Position numbers and translations under genes: made by a program
Shown here: positions 10,759 to 20,393 of the stretch, in pieces
Position numbering within the stretch: position 1 is the stretch's first letter
Layout: each line of letters starts with the position of its first letter
From: Mikania micrantha
Taxonomy: Eukaryota; Streptophyta; Magnoliopsida; Asterales; Asteraceae
Assembly: GCA_009363875.1 (NCBI GenBank)
Contig: CM018681.1
Coordinates: forward strand, 45,450,251-45,514,250
Direction: 5' to 3'
Length of the DNA stretch: 64,000 nucleotides
Notes under the pieces: generated by a model
Told to the model about the DNA's origin: nothing
Database searches by the model: none
The model's input: the letters and a program-made list of their open reading frames with translations, nothing else

Positions 10759-12474
10759 TGTAACACCCCGACCGACGGCGGAATCATCGGGATGCCACGA
10801 GGGATGTGTAGATTGTTCAAAAGCTCGTGGGCATCTAAATCAAATCATCATATATCATTTAATCAACCAAAATAATTACACAAAAATCATGTTCATCATG
10901 AATCAAGTACATTAGTTACACAAAAGAATTAGTTAAACTAACTAAACTCTAATCGCCAGAAATTTAGTTAATTAACTAAGTCCAAGGTCCTATATGATGA
11001 TGTCCAAAATAGAAGAGATCCTCTCTTCATTCCTACTTGTCTCCATCACCTGAAACATGTAAGAAATCAAGTGTCAACTACAAAAGTAGTTGGTGAGTAA
11101 TCATAAGTTTTTATATTTAAAAATGTTTTAGTAAAATGAGTTTGAAAGTTTATGCTTAAAATGGTTTTATAAAATGCTTTGTTTAAAACGAGTATAAAAC
11201 TTATGATCTTCTTGAGAAAATCCATATGAATACCTGTATGAGATAATCCGACACACATCCATCAATTCAACAGCCAAACACATACACAATCACATAACCA
11301 CATAACCAAATCAATCATAGCCAATTACAAATAATCATAATCAAATATAGATAATCAATCCACAAACTAATCAACCAATCTCATCAACCATATTCTCAAA
11401 TAATGTTCGTGACTATACATGATCATTTTGTAATTAACACAAGTTAATTACATGATTCATGGAGTGGTCGCTAACCACGTGACAATACATGAAGTCAAAG
11501 CAATTAACCGAAGTCAAAGGCAATGATTCACAGATGTGGAAACCATCCACGTGACAATACACGATGTCAAAGCAATTAACCGAAGTTAAGAGCGATGATT
11601 CTCGGGATTTGTGACAATACTTGTAATCTTTGTTATTGACCTAGGTCAATAACAATGTTTACATGGATATAAAATAATAAGAGATAATCCCATAATAATG
11701 ATAATTTCAAATGTGAATATCATATTGATAAACAGGTATTAACCTTGTGTTATCAAAATAATATTTATTTTGGTATACATGTTTCACCTCCGGGTTTTAA
11801 AACTAAAAACAGTTTAAAGAAAGGGAGGTTATGAGAACTCACCTGAAGTCCTTAGAATATGTGCTCTCGTGTTATGCGCACTCGCGTAGATAACTCAAAG
11901 CAACTCAATGATCTGTAGTTAATAGGTATTCGTGTTTAAAAGTATCCATGTTCTACTTCAATTAAGTATTTTTAAGGGTTTACCGTAACCTTGTAAGTAT
12001 CTTGTTTACATAGTCTACTTTATCTAAGTTACGGTCAACTCCAAGTGTTTCTATAAATAATCGACATTAAAAATGTACTTTAACCTGGCCATGTATCTTA
12101 TAATGATAATTGCTGTTTATTATTAGTTTATACGTGTTCCCATATCTATGCCCATCCTAAAGTGATAATCCTAATTGAATATAAGTCAATACGTGCACGA
12201 ATGTTAAGTTTCTTGATCACCAACATTTTAAGCTACATAATTTAAACTTTTTGATCTCAAAAGTTTGTACTTAGATTACAAGGGTAAAAATACTTCAAGA
12301 TGCGAAATTTACAATATAATACCTTATTAGTTTCTCTTTATTGTAGAAAGATGATCAATAACATACATGCATGCATCGTATTCTATATGTATGTATAAGT
12401 ATATCCATAATCTTGCCACCCATGATTCTTTAACCTCTTAATTAACCGAGTTGTGGTTCTTGATCCCCATGGGC

Positions 12475-12830
12475 AGCGAACCTATTGATTCAAGATCATA
12501 GGTTCGGCCAAGTGCATGCTATGGTTCGGCCAAGAAGAAAGATGGTTCGGCCAACGAGTGGGTGGCAGGGTTCGGCTTAGAAGAGCGGTTCGCGACCCTT
12601 AGGGTTCGCCTATATGGTTCGCTAGTGGTCATGAGGGCTCGTTGGTGGCTGCATAGGGTTCGTCTGGGCTCGTGACCTTCGAAAGGTTCGGCCAGCTGGA
12701 AATGGTTCGTTGTTATGGAGCTTCGACTAGATGAGGGGTTCGCTAGGGTTCGTGGCCACTCCCAGGGTTCGGCCACTTAGTTTCCCGCCCATAAGGGTTC
12801 GTGAACCCAAGAAGGTTCGGCCCCCTGCGA
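12475..12830. repeat. GGTTCG island in T 3' LTR
   Basis: About twenty GGTTCG/GGTTCGGC motifs occur at 10-30 bp spacing, with a few GGCTCG variants. They sit about 400-750 bp downstream of the TATA-like site on the minus strand. Confidence 0.7.
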
Positions 12831-13230
12831 TCGCGACCTGCCCTACACCGGTTACTGTTCATCGTCTTTCTCGACATCCAGCCCTAGCAGATCCATCCAT
12901 GGTTCCAGTACTTTCATAGATATGCGATTTAGGGTTTTCAAGGTAAATCAATAGCTTAAAACATAAGACTCGATCTTAGTTCTTGTTTAGAAAGAGAACC
13001 GAAACTAAAGTACCAAAGTTACCTCGAATCGTCGGCCAACCACTGGATTTTCTTGTATCTTCTTGTTCCCCTCGGTTACACGAACGCGTGGACACCAAGA
13101 TCTTGCAATTCCGTCGAGAAACGAGGGAGAAATCGTAGAGAGAAGATCTAGAGAGAGAAAGAGATGTGGGTTTGTGTTTTAGAGAGAGAATGCAATGGTG
13201 AGAATGAAGGAAATGGTGGGAGGCTTCTCC

Positions 13231-13240
13231 CATATATCGC
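13231..13240 (-). promoter_or_regulatory. TATA-like box, T 3' LTR
   Basis: GCGATATATG on the minus strand, in the same place relative to the GAGAGA and GACACCAAG blocks as the clearer TATA box of L1. Confidence 0.35.
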
Positions 13241-13839
13241 GTGTATTTCCCGCGCGTCCGATCTCGTTTTTATCGCGATAACATATAATAAATGTTCGGT
13301 TTTTAACGTAAAACATATTTAACACATAAAACATTTAAATAATTAGTTTTCATTTTAAATACAATTGTTTTAAATAAAATTTGCTTCGTAAAATGATTCC
13401 GTCTCATTATCGTTAAATAAATTAATTAATAAATAATTTTATTCGAAACGATTTAAGTTGTGATTCCTAATAAACGTTTTTAGTTTTCATTTATTAGATT
13501 GATATCGTTTGATAATATTTAATTATCTCGTCGAAACGCGTTACTCGCGTACGTATTCGTAAAGATCGTCACATTTGCGAATCCGATGCTCGTAACGTAT
13601 TTCGATTTGATTTATTATTTATGGAATATCGTTTCAGTATATTATTCTTAATAATTATATTCGTGTGAATCGTCACCCACGCGAATACATTATTAAGTTA
13701 ATATTTCTGAATTAATATTCTCGTTTAAATGATATCCGTAACCTCACCATCGCGTAATCAATTCTCATTATTAATCATCTTTAATATTATCATTTCCCAA
13801 ACCAAAACCCACTAAACCCTAGTCACCGACACATCCATG

Positions 13840-13925
13840 ATAGACCGAAATATGCATATATATAGGGCATATGTAAGGGTCAGTCGCAACTGCCCTAGCC
13901 ACCGTCCCACCGCTATTTCGATAAA
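13840..13925 (-). other. Compound stem-loop unit, T 3' LTR copy
   Basis: The outer arms are CGAAATA (13846-13852) and TATTTCG (13914-13920). The inner hairpin is GGG-t-CAGT / CGCA loop / ACTG-CCC (13877-13895). On the coding strand the loop reads TGCG. This is the same architecture as the three leader units, with different arm sequences. Confidence 0.6.
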
Positions 13926-14253
13926 CCATGACCATGGGTCCTTGACTACGTTTAGTAACCAGACTCAAATAACTACCAGTTCTAACCTCAATCCAATCTC
14001 AGACCATTAATCCATCATCATCAATAATAAGTAACTGCGATAAACACTACGGGTCTGTTTAGTTGAATTACAACTAAACTTTCCGTGGTTTGCGCGTATA
14101 ATAAATTATGAACATGTATACCAGTACAGTGATAATATCAGTAATGAATATCATTAATTCATAATCATTAATAAGTAATAAATCTCAGGTCGTAACAGTA
14201 CAATCGTACGGATGTACGGATGTACGGACAACCGAAAGTACAGAGATGTTACA

Positions 14254-14266
14254 GTCTCCCCTAGTT
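14254..14266 (-). other. T polypurine tract
   Basis: The minus strand reads AACTAGGGGAGAC directly before the 3' LTR, the primer for plus-strand DNA synthesis. Just upstream is the palindrome AATTTCG-tcc-CGAAATT, also found beside the purine tract of N. Confidence 0.85.
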
Positions 14267-14287
14267 AAAGGAATTTCGTCCCGAAAT

Positions 14288-17200
14288 TCAACTTGGAGTG
14301 ACCGTAGTAAATAAATGTGGGTACTTAAGCTTCATCTGATCTTCCCGCTCCCATGTGAATTCTGGACCACGCTTCGATTCCCAACGTACTTTGACAATTG
14401 GAATTCTACTGCGTTTGAGCTGTTTAATCTCCCGATCCATTATCTCCACTGGTTTTTCAACAAAGTGCATGGTATCATCGATGCGGATGTCATCGAGTGG
14501 TACCTGAAGATCCTGATCAGCTAAGCACTTTCTTAGATTGGACACGTGAAACGTCGGATGCACATTACTAAGTTCAGGAGGAAGTTCTAATTCGTAAGCA
14601 ACCTTCCCGATCCGTTCAAGGATCTTAAAAGGGCCAACGTATCGTGGAGCAAGCTTCCCCTTCTTTCCGAATCGTACAACGCCCTCCCAAGGCGATACTT
14701 TAAGCAATACTATATCTCCCACTTCAAACTCTAAAGGTTTTCTTCTTTTATCCGCGTAGCTCTTCTGTCGACTGCGAGCAGCTAACAGATTGTCGCGGAT
14801 CTGGCGGATCTTGTCAGTCGTTTCCTGAATGATCTCGGGACCAGTAATCTGCGAATCGCCGACCTCGGTCCAACAAATAGGTGACCGACATTTCCTGCCA
14901 TAAAGGGCTTCAAACGGTGCCATACCAATGCTCGCGTGATAACTGTTGTTATACGAGAACTCAACCAATGGCAGATGGCTATCCCAATTGCCACCGAAAT
15001 CGATGACACAAGCTCTCAACATGTCTTCCAATGTTTGAATCGTTCGCTCCGTTTGACCATCCGTTTGAGGATGATAAGCGGTGCTAAGATCCAATCTTGT
15101 TCCAAAGGCTTCATGAAGTGATTCCCAAAATCGTGCCGTGAAACGAGCATCACGATCCGATATTATACTCAAGGGAATACCATGTCGGCTAACGATTTCA
15201 TCAATGTAGATACGAGCTAACTTCCGCACAGGGTAAGTTTCGCGTATCGGTAAGAAATGAGCCGACTTAGTCAATCTATCAACAATAACCCAAATGCTAT
15301 CTTTACCGTTTGCAGTTCGTGGGAGTTTAGTAATGAAATCCATGGAAATATTCTCCCACTTCCACATCGGTATCTCTGGTTGTAATAACAATCCCGAAGG
15401 TCGCTGATGTTCGGCCTTGACTTTGGCACAGTTAAGGCACTTAGACACATATTCAGCAATATCCTTCTTCATTCCAGGCCACCAGTACAAGCCCCTAAGG
15501 TCTTGATACATCTTGTCAGAACCTGGATGGATTGAGTAACGAGACTTATGAGCTTCATTCATAATCACCATCCTAAGATCACCCCTGTTCGGTATCCACA
15601 ACCGATTCAAATAATACATCAACCCGTCATCCTTAGTTTCCAATAAGATTTCAGCCCCACAAGACATCTCATTTTTCAAGTTATCTTGAGCTAATGAGTG
15701 TTGTTGGGCTGTGAGAACATCATTACGAAGATTAGTGTACACTCGGACACTATGAATCTGAACTTGACTTTTGCGACTAGGCGCATCTGCTACTACATTC
15801 GCTTTACCAGGATGGTAGCGAATTTCATAGTCATAATCATTCAACAGTTCAACCCATCTCCGTTGTCTCATATTGAGCTCTTTCTGATTCAGAATATGTT
15901 GCAAACTTTTATGATCAGTAAAGACTACACACTTCGTGCCATAAAGATAATGTCTCCATATCTTCAAAGCAAACACGACTGCACCAAGTTCCAAGTCGTG
16001 TGTAGTGTAGTTCTTTTCATGAATCTTCAATTGTCTTGATGCATAAGCCACAACCTTTCCCCGTTGCATTAGAACACAACCGAGACCTAGGTTGGATGCA
16101 TCACAATAGACTACAAAATCATCATTTCCATCAGGCAATGTCAAGACAGGAGCATCACAAAGTTTCTGCTTCAGAGTCTGAAATGCCTCCTCTTGCTTCG
16201 GTCCCCACTCATATGGCCGATTCTTCTGAGTCAAAACAGTGAGAGGGACAGCAATCCTGGAGAAGTTCGATATGAACCGCCGATAGTAACCGGCAAGTCC
16301 AAGAAACGATCGAATCTCTGTCGGTGTCTTCGGTGTACTCCAATTCTTCACAGCATCAATCTTTGCAGGATCCACGTGTACACCATATTCGTTGACTATG
16401 TGCCCCAAGAATTGAACTTCCTTAAGCCAAAATTCACATTTAGAGAATTTGGCATACAGTCGCTCCTCTCTTAGGATCTCCAAAACCAACTTAAGGTGTT
16501 TCTCGTGTTCTTCCTTAGTCTTTGAGTAAATCAGAATATCATCAATGAATACAATCACAAATTTATCCAAGTATGGCCTGCAAACACGGTTCATGAGATC
16601 CATGAAAACCGCAGGTGCGTTGGTAAGGCCGAAAGGCATTACCAGAAATTCATAGTGGCCGTATCTTGTTCTGAAAGTAGTCTTGGGAATATCATCCTCA
16701 TGCACGCGAAGCTGATGATATCCAGACCTCAAATCCATCTTTGAAAACCATGCCGAGCCTTGAAGCTGATCGAAGAGATCATCGATGCGCGGCAGTGGAT
16801 ATCGATTCTTAATTGTGAGTTTGTTCAATTCGCGGTAATCGATACACATTCGGAATGACCCGTCCTTTTTCTTGACAAACAAGACCGGTGCACCCCATGG
16901 TGAATGGCTCGGACGAATAAATCCTTTATCGGTTAGTTCTTGCAGCTGACTCGCCAATTCTTGTAACTCCGAAGGCGCAAGTCTATAAGGAGCTTTGGCG
17001 ACTGGGTTCGCACCAGGTACTAAGTCGATCCGAAACTCAACTTGACGTTCTGGTGGAAGACCCGGTAAATTGTCTGGAAAGACTTCTGGAAAATCTCGTA
17101 TCACCGGAACATCTTCAATTCTCTTTTCTTTCTCTTTCTTCTCCACAATGTGTGCTAAGAAGGCTATACATTTCTTCCTAAGGTACTTATGTGCTTTTGT

Positions 17201-17902
17201 GCAAGACATCAGCTTAAGACCTCTACTAGCAGTTTCTCCAAATATTCTCAAAGTTTCACCCGAAGCTAAAGGAATACGAATATATTTCTCATGACAAACA
17301 ATCTCCGCTCTGTGGGTGGCCAACCAATCCATGCCTATGATAACATCGAAGCTACCAAGATGCATAGGTATGAGATCAATTGGGAAAACGTGATCATTTA
17401 AGTTCACCGTACATCCAACGATAATAGTGTCAATATCAACAGTGTTTCCGTCAGCCACCTCCACATTGAACGGTTTATCTAAGTATGTACGTGTTCTACC
17501 AAGCAAGCATTCAAAATCATATGAAACAAAACTCCTATCGGCACCAGAATCAAATAAGACAGATGCATAAGAGTTGTTGATCAGAAATGTACCGTTGACC
17601 ACATCCTGGTTGGCTTGAGCAGCTGGAGCATTCAGTTGAAAAGCCCGGCCTCTTGCCACCCTTTGATTATTCCCGGTCAACTTTGGGCATTGATTCCTGA
17701 AGTGACCCACTTCACCACATTCATAACAAGCCCTTGCCTGTGCTTGAGGTACCTGGCGAATGGGTACAGCCGGAATAGGTTGAGCATGAGGAGCTGGCAG
17801 TGCAAGCGGTGCATGTTGCATCCATTGTGCTTGCAATGCACTCCTACAAACATTAGCATAGTGCCCAAACTTGCCACAGTTGTTGCAGACGCGACATGGC
17901 AA
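14288..17902 (-). CDS. pol: T pol: protease, reverse transcriptase, RNase H, integrase, chromodomain-like tail
   Basis: This is a 1204-codon open frame. In order it has two CCHC knuckles (residues about 6-19 and 59-72), an aspartic protease (DSGA at 118-121), RT with FIDD at 452-455, RNase H with acidic residues near 601 and 663, and integrase with an H-H-C-C zinc site (about 785-825) and D855, D916, E952. The last 65 residues resemble a chromodomain (PVEIMDRE...VKVRWESKRG...TWERE), which is known to guide chromovirus integration. All catalytic residues I can check are present. The first Met is only the first one after a stop: the frame continues upstream 11 codons to the TAA that ends gag, in the same frame. 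An unusual Pro replaces the usual Leu in the VVADALSR segment. Confidence 0.93.
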   Translation of the reverse strand: MPCRVCNNCGKFGHYANVCRSALQAQWMQHAPLALPAPHAQPIPAVPIRQVPQAQARACYECGEVGHFRNQCPKLTGNNQRVARGRAFQLNAPAAQANQDVVNGTFLINNSYASVLFDSGADRSFVSYDFECLLGRTRTYLDKPFNVEVADGNTVDIDTIIVGCTVNLNDHVFPIDLIPMHLGSFDVIIGMDWLATHRAEIVCHEKYIRIPLASGETLRIFGETASRGLKLMSCTKAHKYLRKKCIAFLAHIVEKKEKEKRIEDVPVIRDFPEVFPDNLPGLPPERQVEFRIDLVPGANPVAKAPYRLAPSELQELASQLQELTDKGFIRPSHSPWGAPVLFVKKKDGSFRMCIDYRELNKLTIKNRYPLPRIDDLFDQLQGSAWFSKMDLRSGYHQLRVHEDDIPKTTFRTRYGHYEFLVMPFGLTNAPAVFMDLMNRVCRPYLDKFVIVFIDDILIYSKTKEEHEKHLKLVLEILREERLYAKFSKCEFWLKEVQFLGHIVNEYGVHVDPAKIDAVKNWSTPKTPTEIRSFLGLAGYYRRFISNFSRIAVPLTVLTQKNRPYEWGPKQEEAFQTLKQKLCDAPVLTLPDGNDDFVVYCDASNLGLGCVLMQRGKVVAYASRQLKIHEKNYTTHDLELGAVVFALKIWRHYLYGTKCVVFTDHKSLQHILNQKELNMRQRRWVELLNDYDYEIRYHPGKANVVADAPSRKSQVQIHSVRVYTNLRNDVLTAQQHSLAQDNLKNEMSCGAEILLETKDDGLMYYLNRLWIPNRGDLRMVIMNEAHKSRYSIHPGSDKMYQDLRGLYWWPGMKKDIAEYVSKCLNCAKVKAEHQRPSGLLLQPEIPMWKWENISMDFITKLPRTANGKDSIWVIVDRLTKSAHFLPIRETYPVRKLARIYIDEIVSRHGIPLSIISDRDARFTARFWESLHEAFGTRLDLSTAYHPQTDGQTERTIQTLEDMLRACVIDFGGNWDSHLPLVEFSYNNSYHASIGMAPFEALYGRKCRSPICWTEVGDSQITGPEIIQETTDKIRQIRDNLLAARSRQKSYADKRRKPLEFEVGDIVLLKVSPWEGVVRFGKKGKLAPRYVGPFKILERIGKVAYELELPPELSNVHPTFHVSNLRKCLADQDLQVPLDDIRIDDTMHFVEKPVEIMDREIKQLKRSRIPIVKVRWESKRGPEFTWEREDQMKLKYPHLFTTVTPS

Positions 17903-17935
17903 GTTAGGTGCGTGATGATACCTGCAAGTATTACA

Positions 17936-18850
17936 TTAGGGAGTATTCCCAGTGTAACTTCTTGCAGCAGAATTGTTTGATGATTGCTGCGCAGACTTCG
18001 CAGCAGGTACAGTTACCATGAAGTTCCTATTCTTTCTCTTCTTGTTGCTGCTTTTGGACGAGCTAGCAGCTTCAGACTTGACTTCAGCTTTGACTTCCTT
18101 TGCAGTAGTCTTGGTGTCAGTCTTCTTGTATCCTCTCCTAGTGAGTGTTCCATTCTTCACGTGGTTATCAGTAAGAGTTGCAGATAGACGGATAGCAGCC
18201 TCCAGTGTTTTGGGATTACTCCCGTAGACCGTATCCTGAATCTGTACCGGCAGCCCGCCGATATATTTCTCAATCGCCCTATCCAAGGGTGTCACCATAT
18301 GAGGCACCAGTAGACTATACTCATGGAACTGAGTATTATAGATAACGTTCTCCCCGCTATCCTGCTTGAGCTCCCAGAACTCAGTCTCCAGTTTCCTCAT
18401 CTCGCTTCGAGGACAGAATTCAGTGGTCATCAGGTTCTTGACCTCTGTCCATGTCAAAGCTAAGGCAGCATCCACTCCCCTAGTTCGCTTTTCCCCATTC
18501 CACCAAGTTAGTGCTCTCTTTTGGAAAACACTGGTGGCGTAGCGAACTTTCAGATTCTCGGGGCATTCGCTGTTGATGAAGGTGTTCTCCATACTCTCAA
18601 ACCACTGCAGCAGACCAGTGGCTGATTCAGCGCCCGTAAATTTCAGGGGATTACATGAATTGAAGTGTTTGAATGTGCAAGTTGTCTGGTTTGCACCACC
18701 TCTGTTCTGGTTAGCATTCTGGTTAGCCTGAGTCAGTTGACTAACCAATCCAGAAATAAGTGTGGCTAACTCTTGTATGCCGGAGTTGGCATTACTGTTG
18801 TTAGTCTCCCCATTGTTCGAGTCATCTTCGTTGTGACGGCGAGGCGGCAT
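17936..18850 (-). CDS. gag: T gag (Retrotrans_gag type), ends at a TAA before the zinc knuckles
   Basis: The 304-residue frame starts MPPRRHNEDD. A Gln/Asn-rich N-terminus precedes the capsid-like block (WFESMENTF about 84-92, TWWNGEKRTRG in the middle, EFCPRSEMRKLE). It ends in a Lys/Ser-rich linker. The closing TAA (17936-17938) is in frame with pol. In the homologous position N has a Lys codon between Pro and the first Cys of the knuckle region (PKCNKC versus P-stop-CNTC). A single AAA to TAA change is thus the likely origin. As written, this gag lacks all RNA-binding knuckles. Confidence 0.9.
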   Translation of the reverse strand: MPPRRHNEDDSNNGETNNSNANSGIQELATLISGLVSQLTQANQNANQNRGGANQTTCTFKHFNSCNPLKFTGAESATGLLQWFESMENTFINSECPENLKVRYATSVFQKRALTWWNGEKRTRGVDAALALTWTEVKNLMTTEFCPRSEMRKLETEFWELKQDSGENVIYNTQFHEYSLLVPHMVTPLDRAIEKYIGGLPVQIQDTVYGSNPKTLEAAIRLSATLTDNHVKNGTLTRRGYKKTDTKTTAKEVKAEVKSEAASSSKSSNKKRKNRNFMVTVPAAKSAQQSSNNSAARSYTGNTP

Positions 18851-19093
18851 GTTTCTGAAGGAAATAGAAACATGTTACTACCGTTTACAACGTAAGTCAC
18901 ACAAACAATGTTTAAATGAGTTCATTAGACAATTAGGATTACATATAGGAACTATATTTCTTTCCTATCAGTCATTAACTCAAAAAGGCTTATAATTTCC
19001 TATTATTATTCTAAGTGTCCTAGTTGGTCATAACTAGTGTTAACTAACTATTTCCTAGGTCCTATACATTCCTCACTCTATACTAACACTGAC

Positions 19094-19195
19094 AACCTCC
19101 CAATGCAATGCAACAAGCTTATATATAGGGCATATGCAGAGGTAGATCGCAATCTCCCCTACACCGTCCCACCACCGTTCCATTGCACCACGATT
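19094..19195 (-). other. Stem-loop unit 1 in T leader
   Basis: The outer arms are TGCAATG (19104-19110) and CATTGCA (19181-19187), a perfect 7 bp. The inner stem is AGAT-CGCA-ATCT (19144-19155), extended by GAGG/CCCC with one mismatch (19139-19159). Compared with the other units, three of the four inner pairs have changed on both sides. Confidence 0.65.
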
Positions 19196-19324
19196 ATGCC
19201 ATTGCTAGTGTGTAGAGTGTGTCATGTATTTCACCATAATTCTCACTTCACAAAACTTATCCTTAGTAGGATAATTTTGAGTGAAGTGATCTCTAGTTCC
19301 CTTGGACAATTAGGTTTACCTAAT

Positions 19325-19395
19325 GTCTAAGTTCACCTGACATGTAGGCTTGCCTATTTCTAAGTTCACCTAATGTCTAAGTTCACCTGACATTA
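19325..19395. repeat. CTAAGTTCACCT short direct repeats
   Basis: About four copies of TAAGTTCACCT, followed by AATGTC or GACAT, lie in the T leader. No function is apparent. Confidence 0.6.
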
Positions 19396-19836
19396 AGTTT
19401 CCCCCAATTGTCTAAGTTAACTAAAATCCATGTCAATCCCAATGTCAATAATCTTTAATAAGGGTTCATATCATCACAAAGTGCCCTTATTGTCACTAGG
19501 TGTTCATATCTTCCCTATAGTTTCATCTCATCCAGTGTCCATACCATCACTAAGTGTTAGTATCATAACTATGCGTTTATATTATCATCAAGTGTCTATA
19601 TCATCTCCCAAGTCCATATCACATCACTAATCGCTCATTATCGTTCGTTAATCCTATGCACCCTACGTGTCCAATCTATGTGTTTCATAAGTGAGTTTAT
19701 AAATATTTATCAAGTATAATCATCCATGAACCAATCCCAGTCAATCCATCAAATATATCATCAACAGTCCACAATCATATCCTCTCAACCATTCCTAGTA
19801 AGGTCCTAATAATATCCTATGTTCCTGACACTGACA

Positions 19837-19940
19837 GACCCCCAATATACTACAAATGGTATATGTATAGGGCATATGTAGGGGTCAGTCGCAACTGCCC
19901 CAGCCACCGTCCCACCACCTTTGTAGTATACCACGAGTGT
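19837..19940 (-). other. Stem-loop unit 2 in T leader
   Basis: The outer arms are ATACTACAAA (19847-19856) and TTTGTAGTAT (19920-19929), a perfect 10 bp. The inner hairpin is GGGG-t-CAGT / CGCA / ACTG-CCCC (19881-19901). Confidence 0.7.
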
Positions 19941-20063
19941 GTCCTTGTCTGGAGTTTATAGATCAAACAGATAATTTTCCTAAAACAGAAAATTCCTAAG
20001 CAGTTAATTTCCTAAACAGATAATTTCCCAAACGGTTAGTTCCCACATTCTTCAATACTGACA

Positions 20064-20165
20064 TCCACCCAATGTACCGTAAATGGTATATATATAGGGC
20101 ATATGTAAGGGTCAGTCGCAACTGCCCTAGCCAACGTCCCACCACCTTTACGATACACCACGTGC
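20064..20165 (-). other. Stem-loop unit 3 in T leader
   Basis: The outer arms are GTACCGTAAA (20074-20083) and TTTACGATAC (20147-20156), 9 of 10 paired. The inner hairpin is AGGG-t-CAGT / CGCA / ACTG-CCCT (20108-20128). The outermost inner pair is A-T, where unit 2 has G-C. Confidence 0.7.
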
Positions 20166-20380
20166 ATGTCCTTATCGAATCATTAGGGCACACGTAAGCA
20201 AGAAATTAATAAGCAGCATATATATATCAGATGTATAACAGGAGTTCATATAACATGTAATAAACACATAAGCATGAAATCCTGAATATACTAACTAGCG
20301 TATGAATTTATTCATACTAGGGTATCCTACGGTTATAGACTAGGTCAACCATTTCTAGTAACCTAATTCCCTATAACCCA

Positions 20381-20393
20381 GGCTCTGATACCA
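20381..20393 (-). other. T primer binding site (tRNA-iMet)
   Basis: TGGTATCAGAGCC on the minus strand, three bases (GAT) from the 5' LTR end. Confidence 0.95.

Larger units (their letters stand above)
10759..14253 (-). repeat. T 3' LTR (3495 bp)
   Basis: The plus strand reads TGTAACACCCCG...GAGATGTTACA, with terminal inverted repeat TGTAACA/TGTTACA. Internal landmarks are a CAACTAC-aaaa-GTAGTTG hairpin near 11076-11093, a GGTTCG island (12475-12830), a GTGGACACCAAG block near 13090, a TATA-like site on the minus strand near 13231 and a stem-loop unit (13840-13925). Small frames inside (for example 12519-12776) are by-products of the motif island, not genes. Confidence 0.95.
18851..20380 (-). 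other. T leader (1.5 kb) with repeated stem-loop units
   Basis: This is non-coding sequence between primer site and gag. It holds three copies of a 100-bp compound stem-loop unit (near 19094, 19837 and 20064). It also holds a CTAAGTTCACCT direct repeat, about four times in 19325-19395, and a degenerate series of TATCATCAC/AAGTGT repeats (19465-19640). No ORF is supported. Confidence 0.75.

Noticed and set aside
12519..12776. 85-residue Arg/Pro/Ser-rich frames in the T LTRs (also at 22157-22414), once considered as small proteins
   Set aside because: They are translations of the GGTTCG island, give repetitive peptides, and lie in LTR sequence without start context or family match.
14782..15459. 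Secondary frames opposite or overlapping the T and N pol genes
   Set aside because: They are antisense or shifted shadows of the RT and integrase coding sequence.
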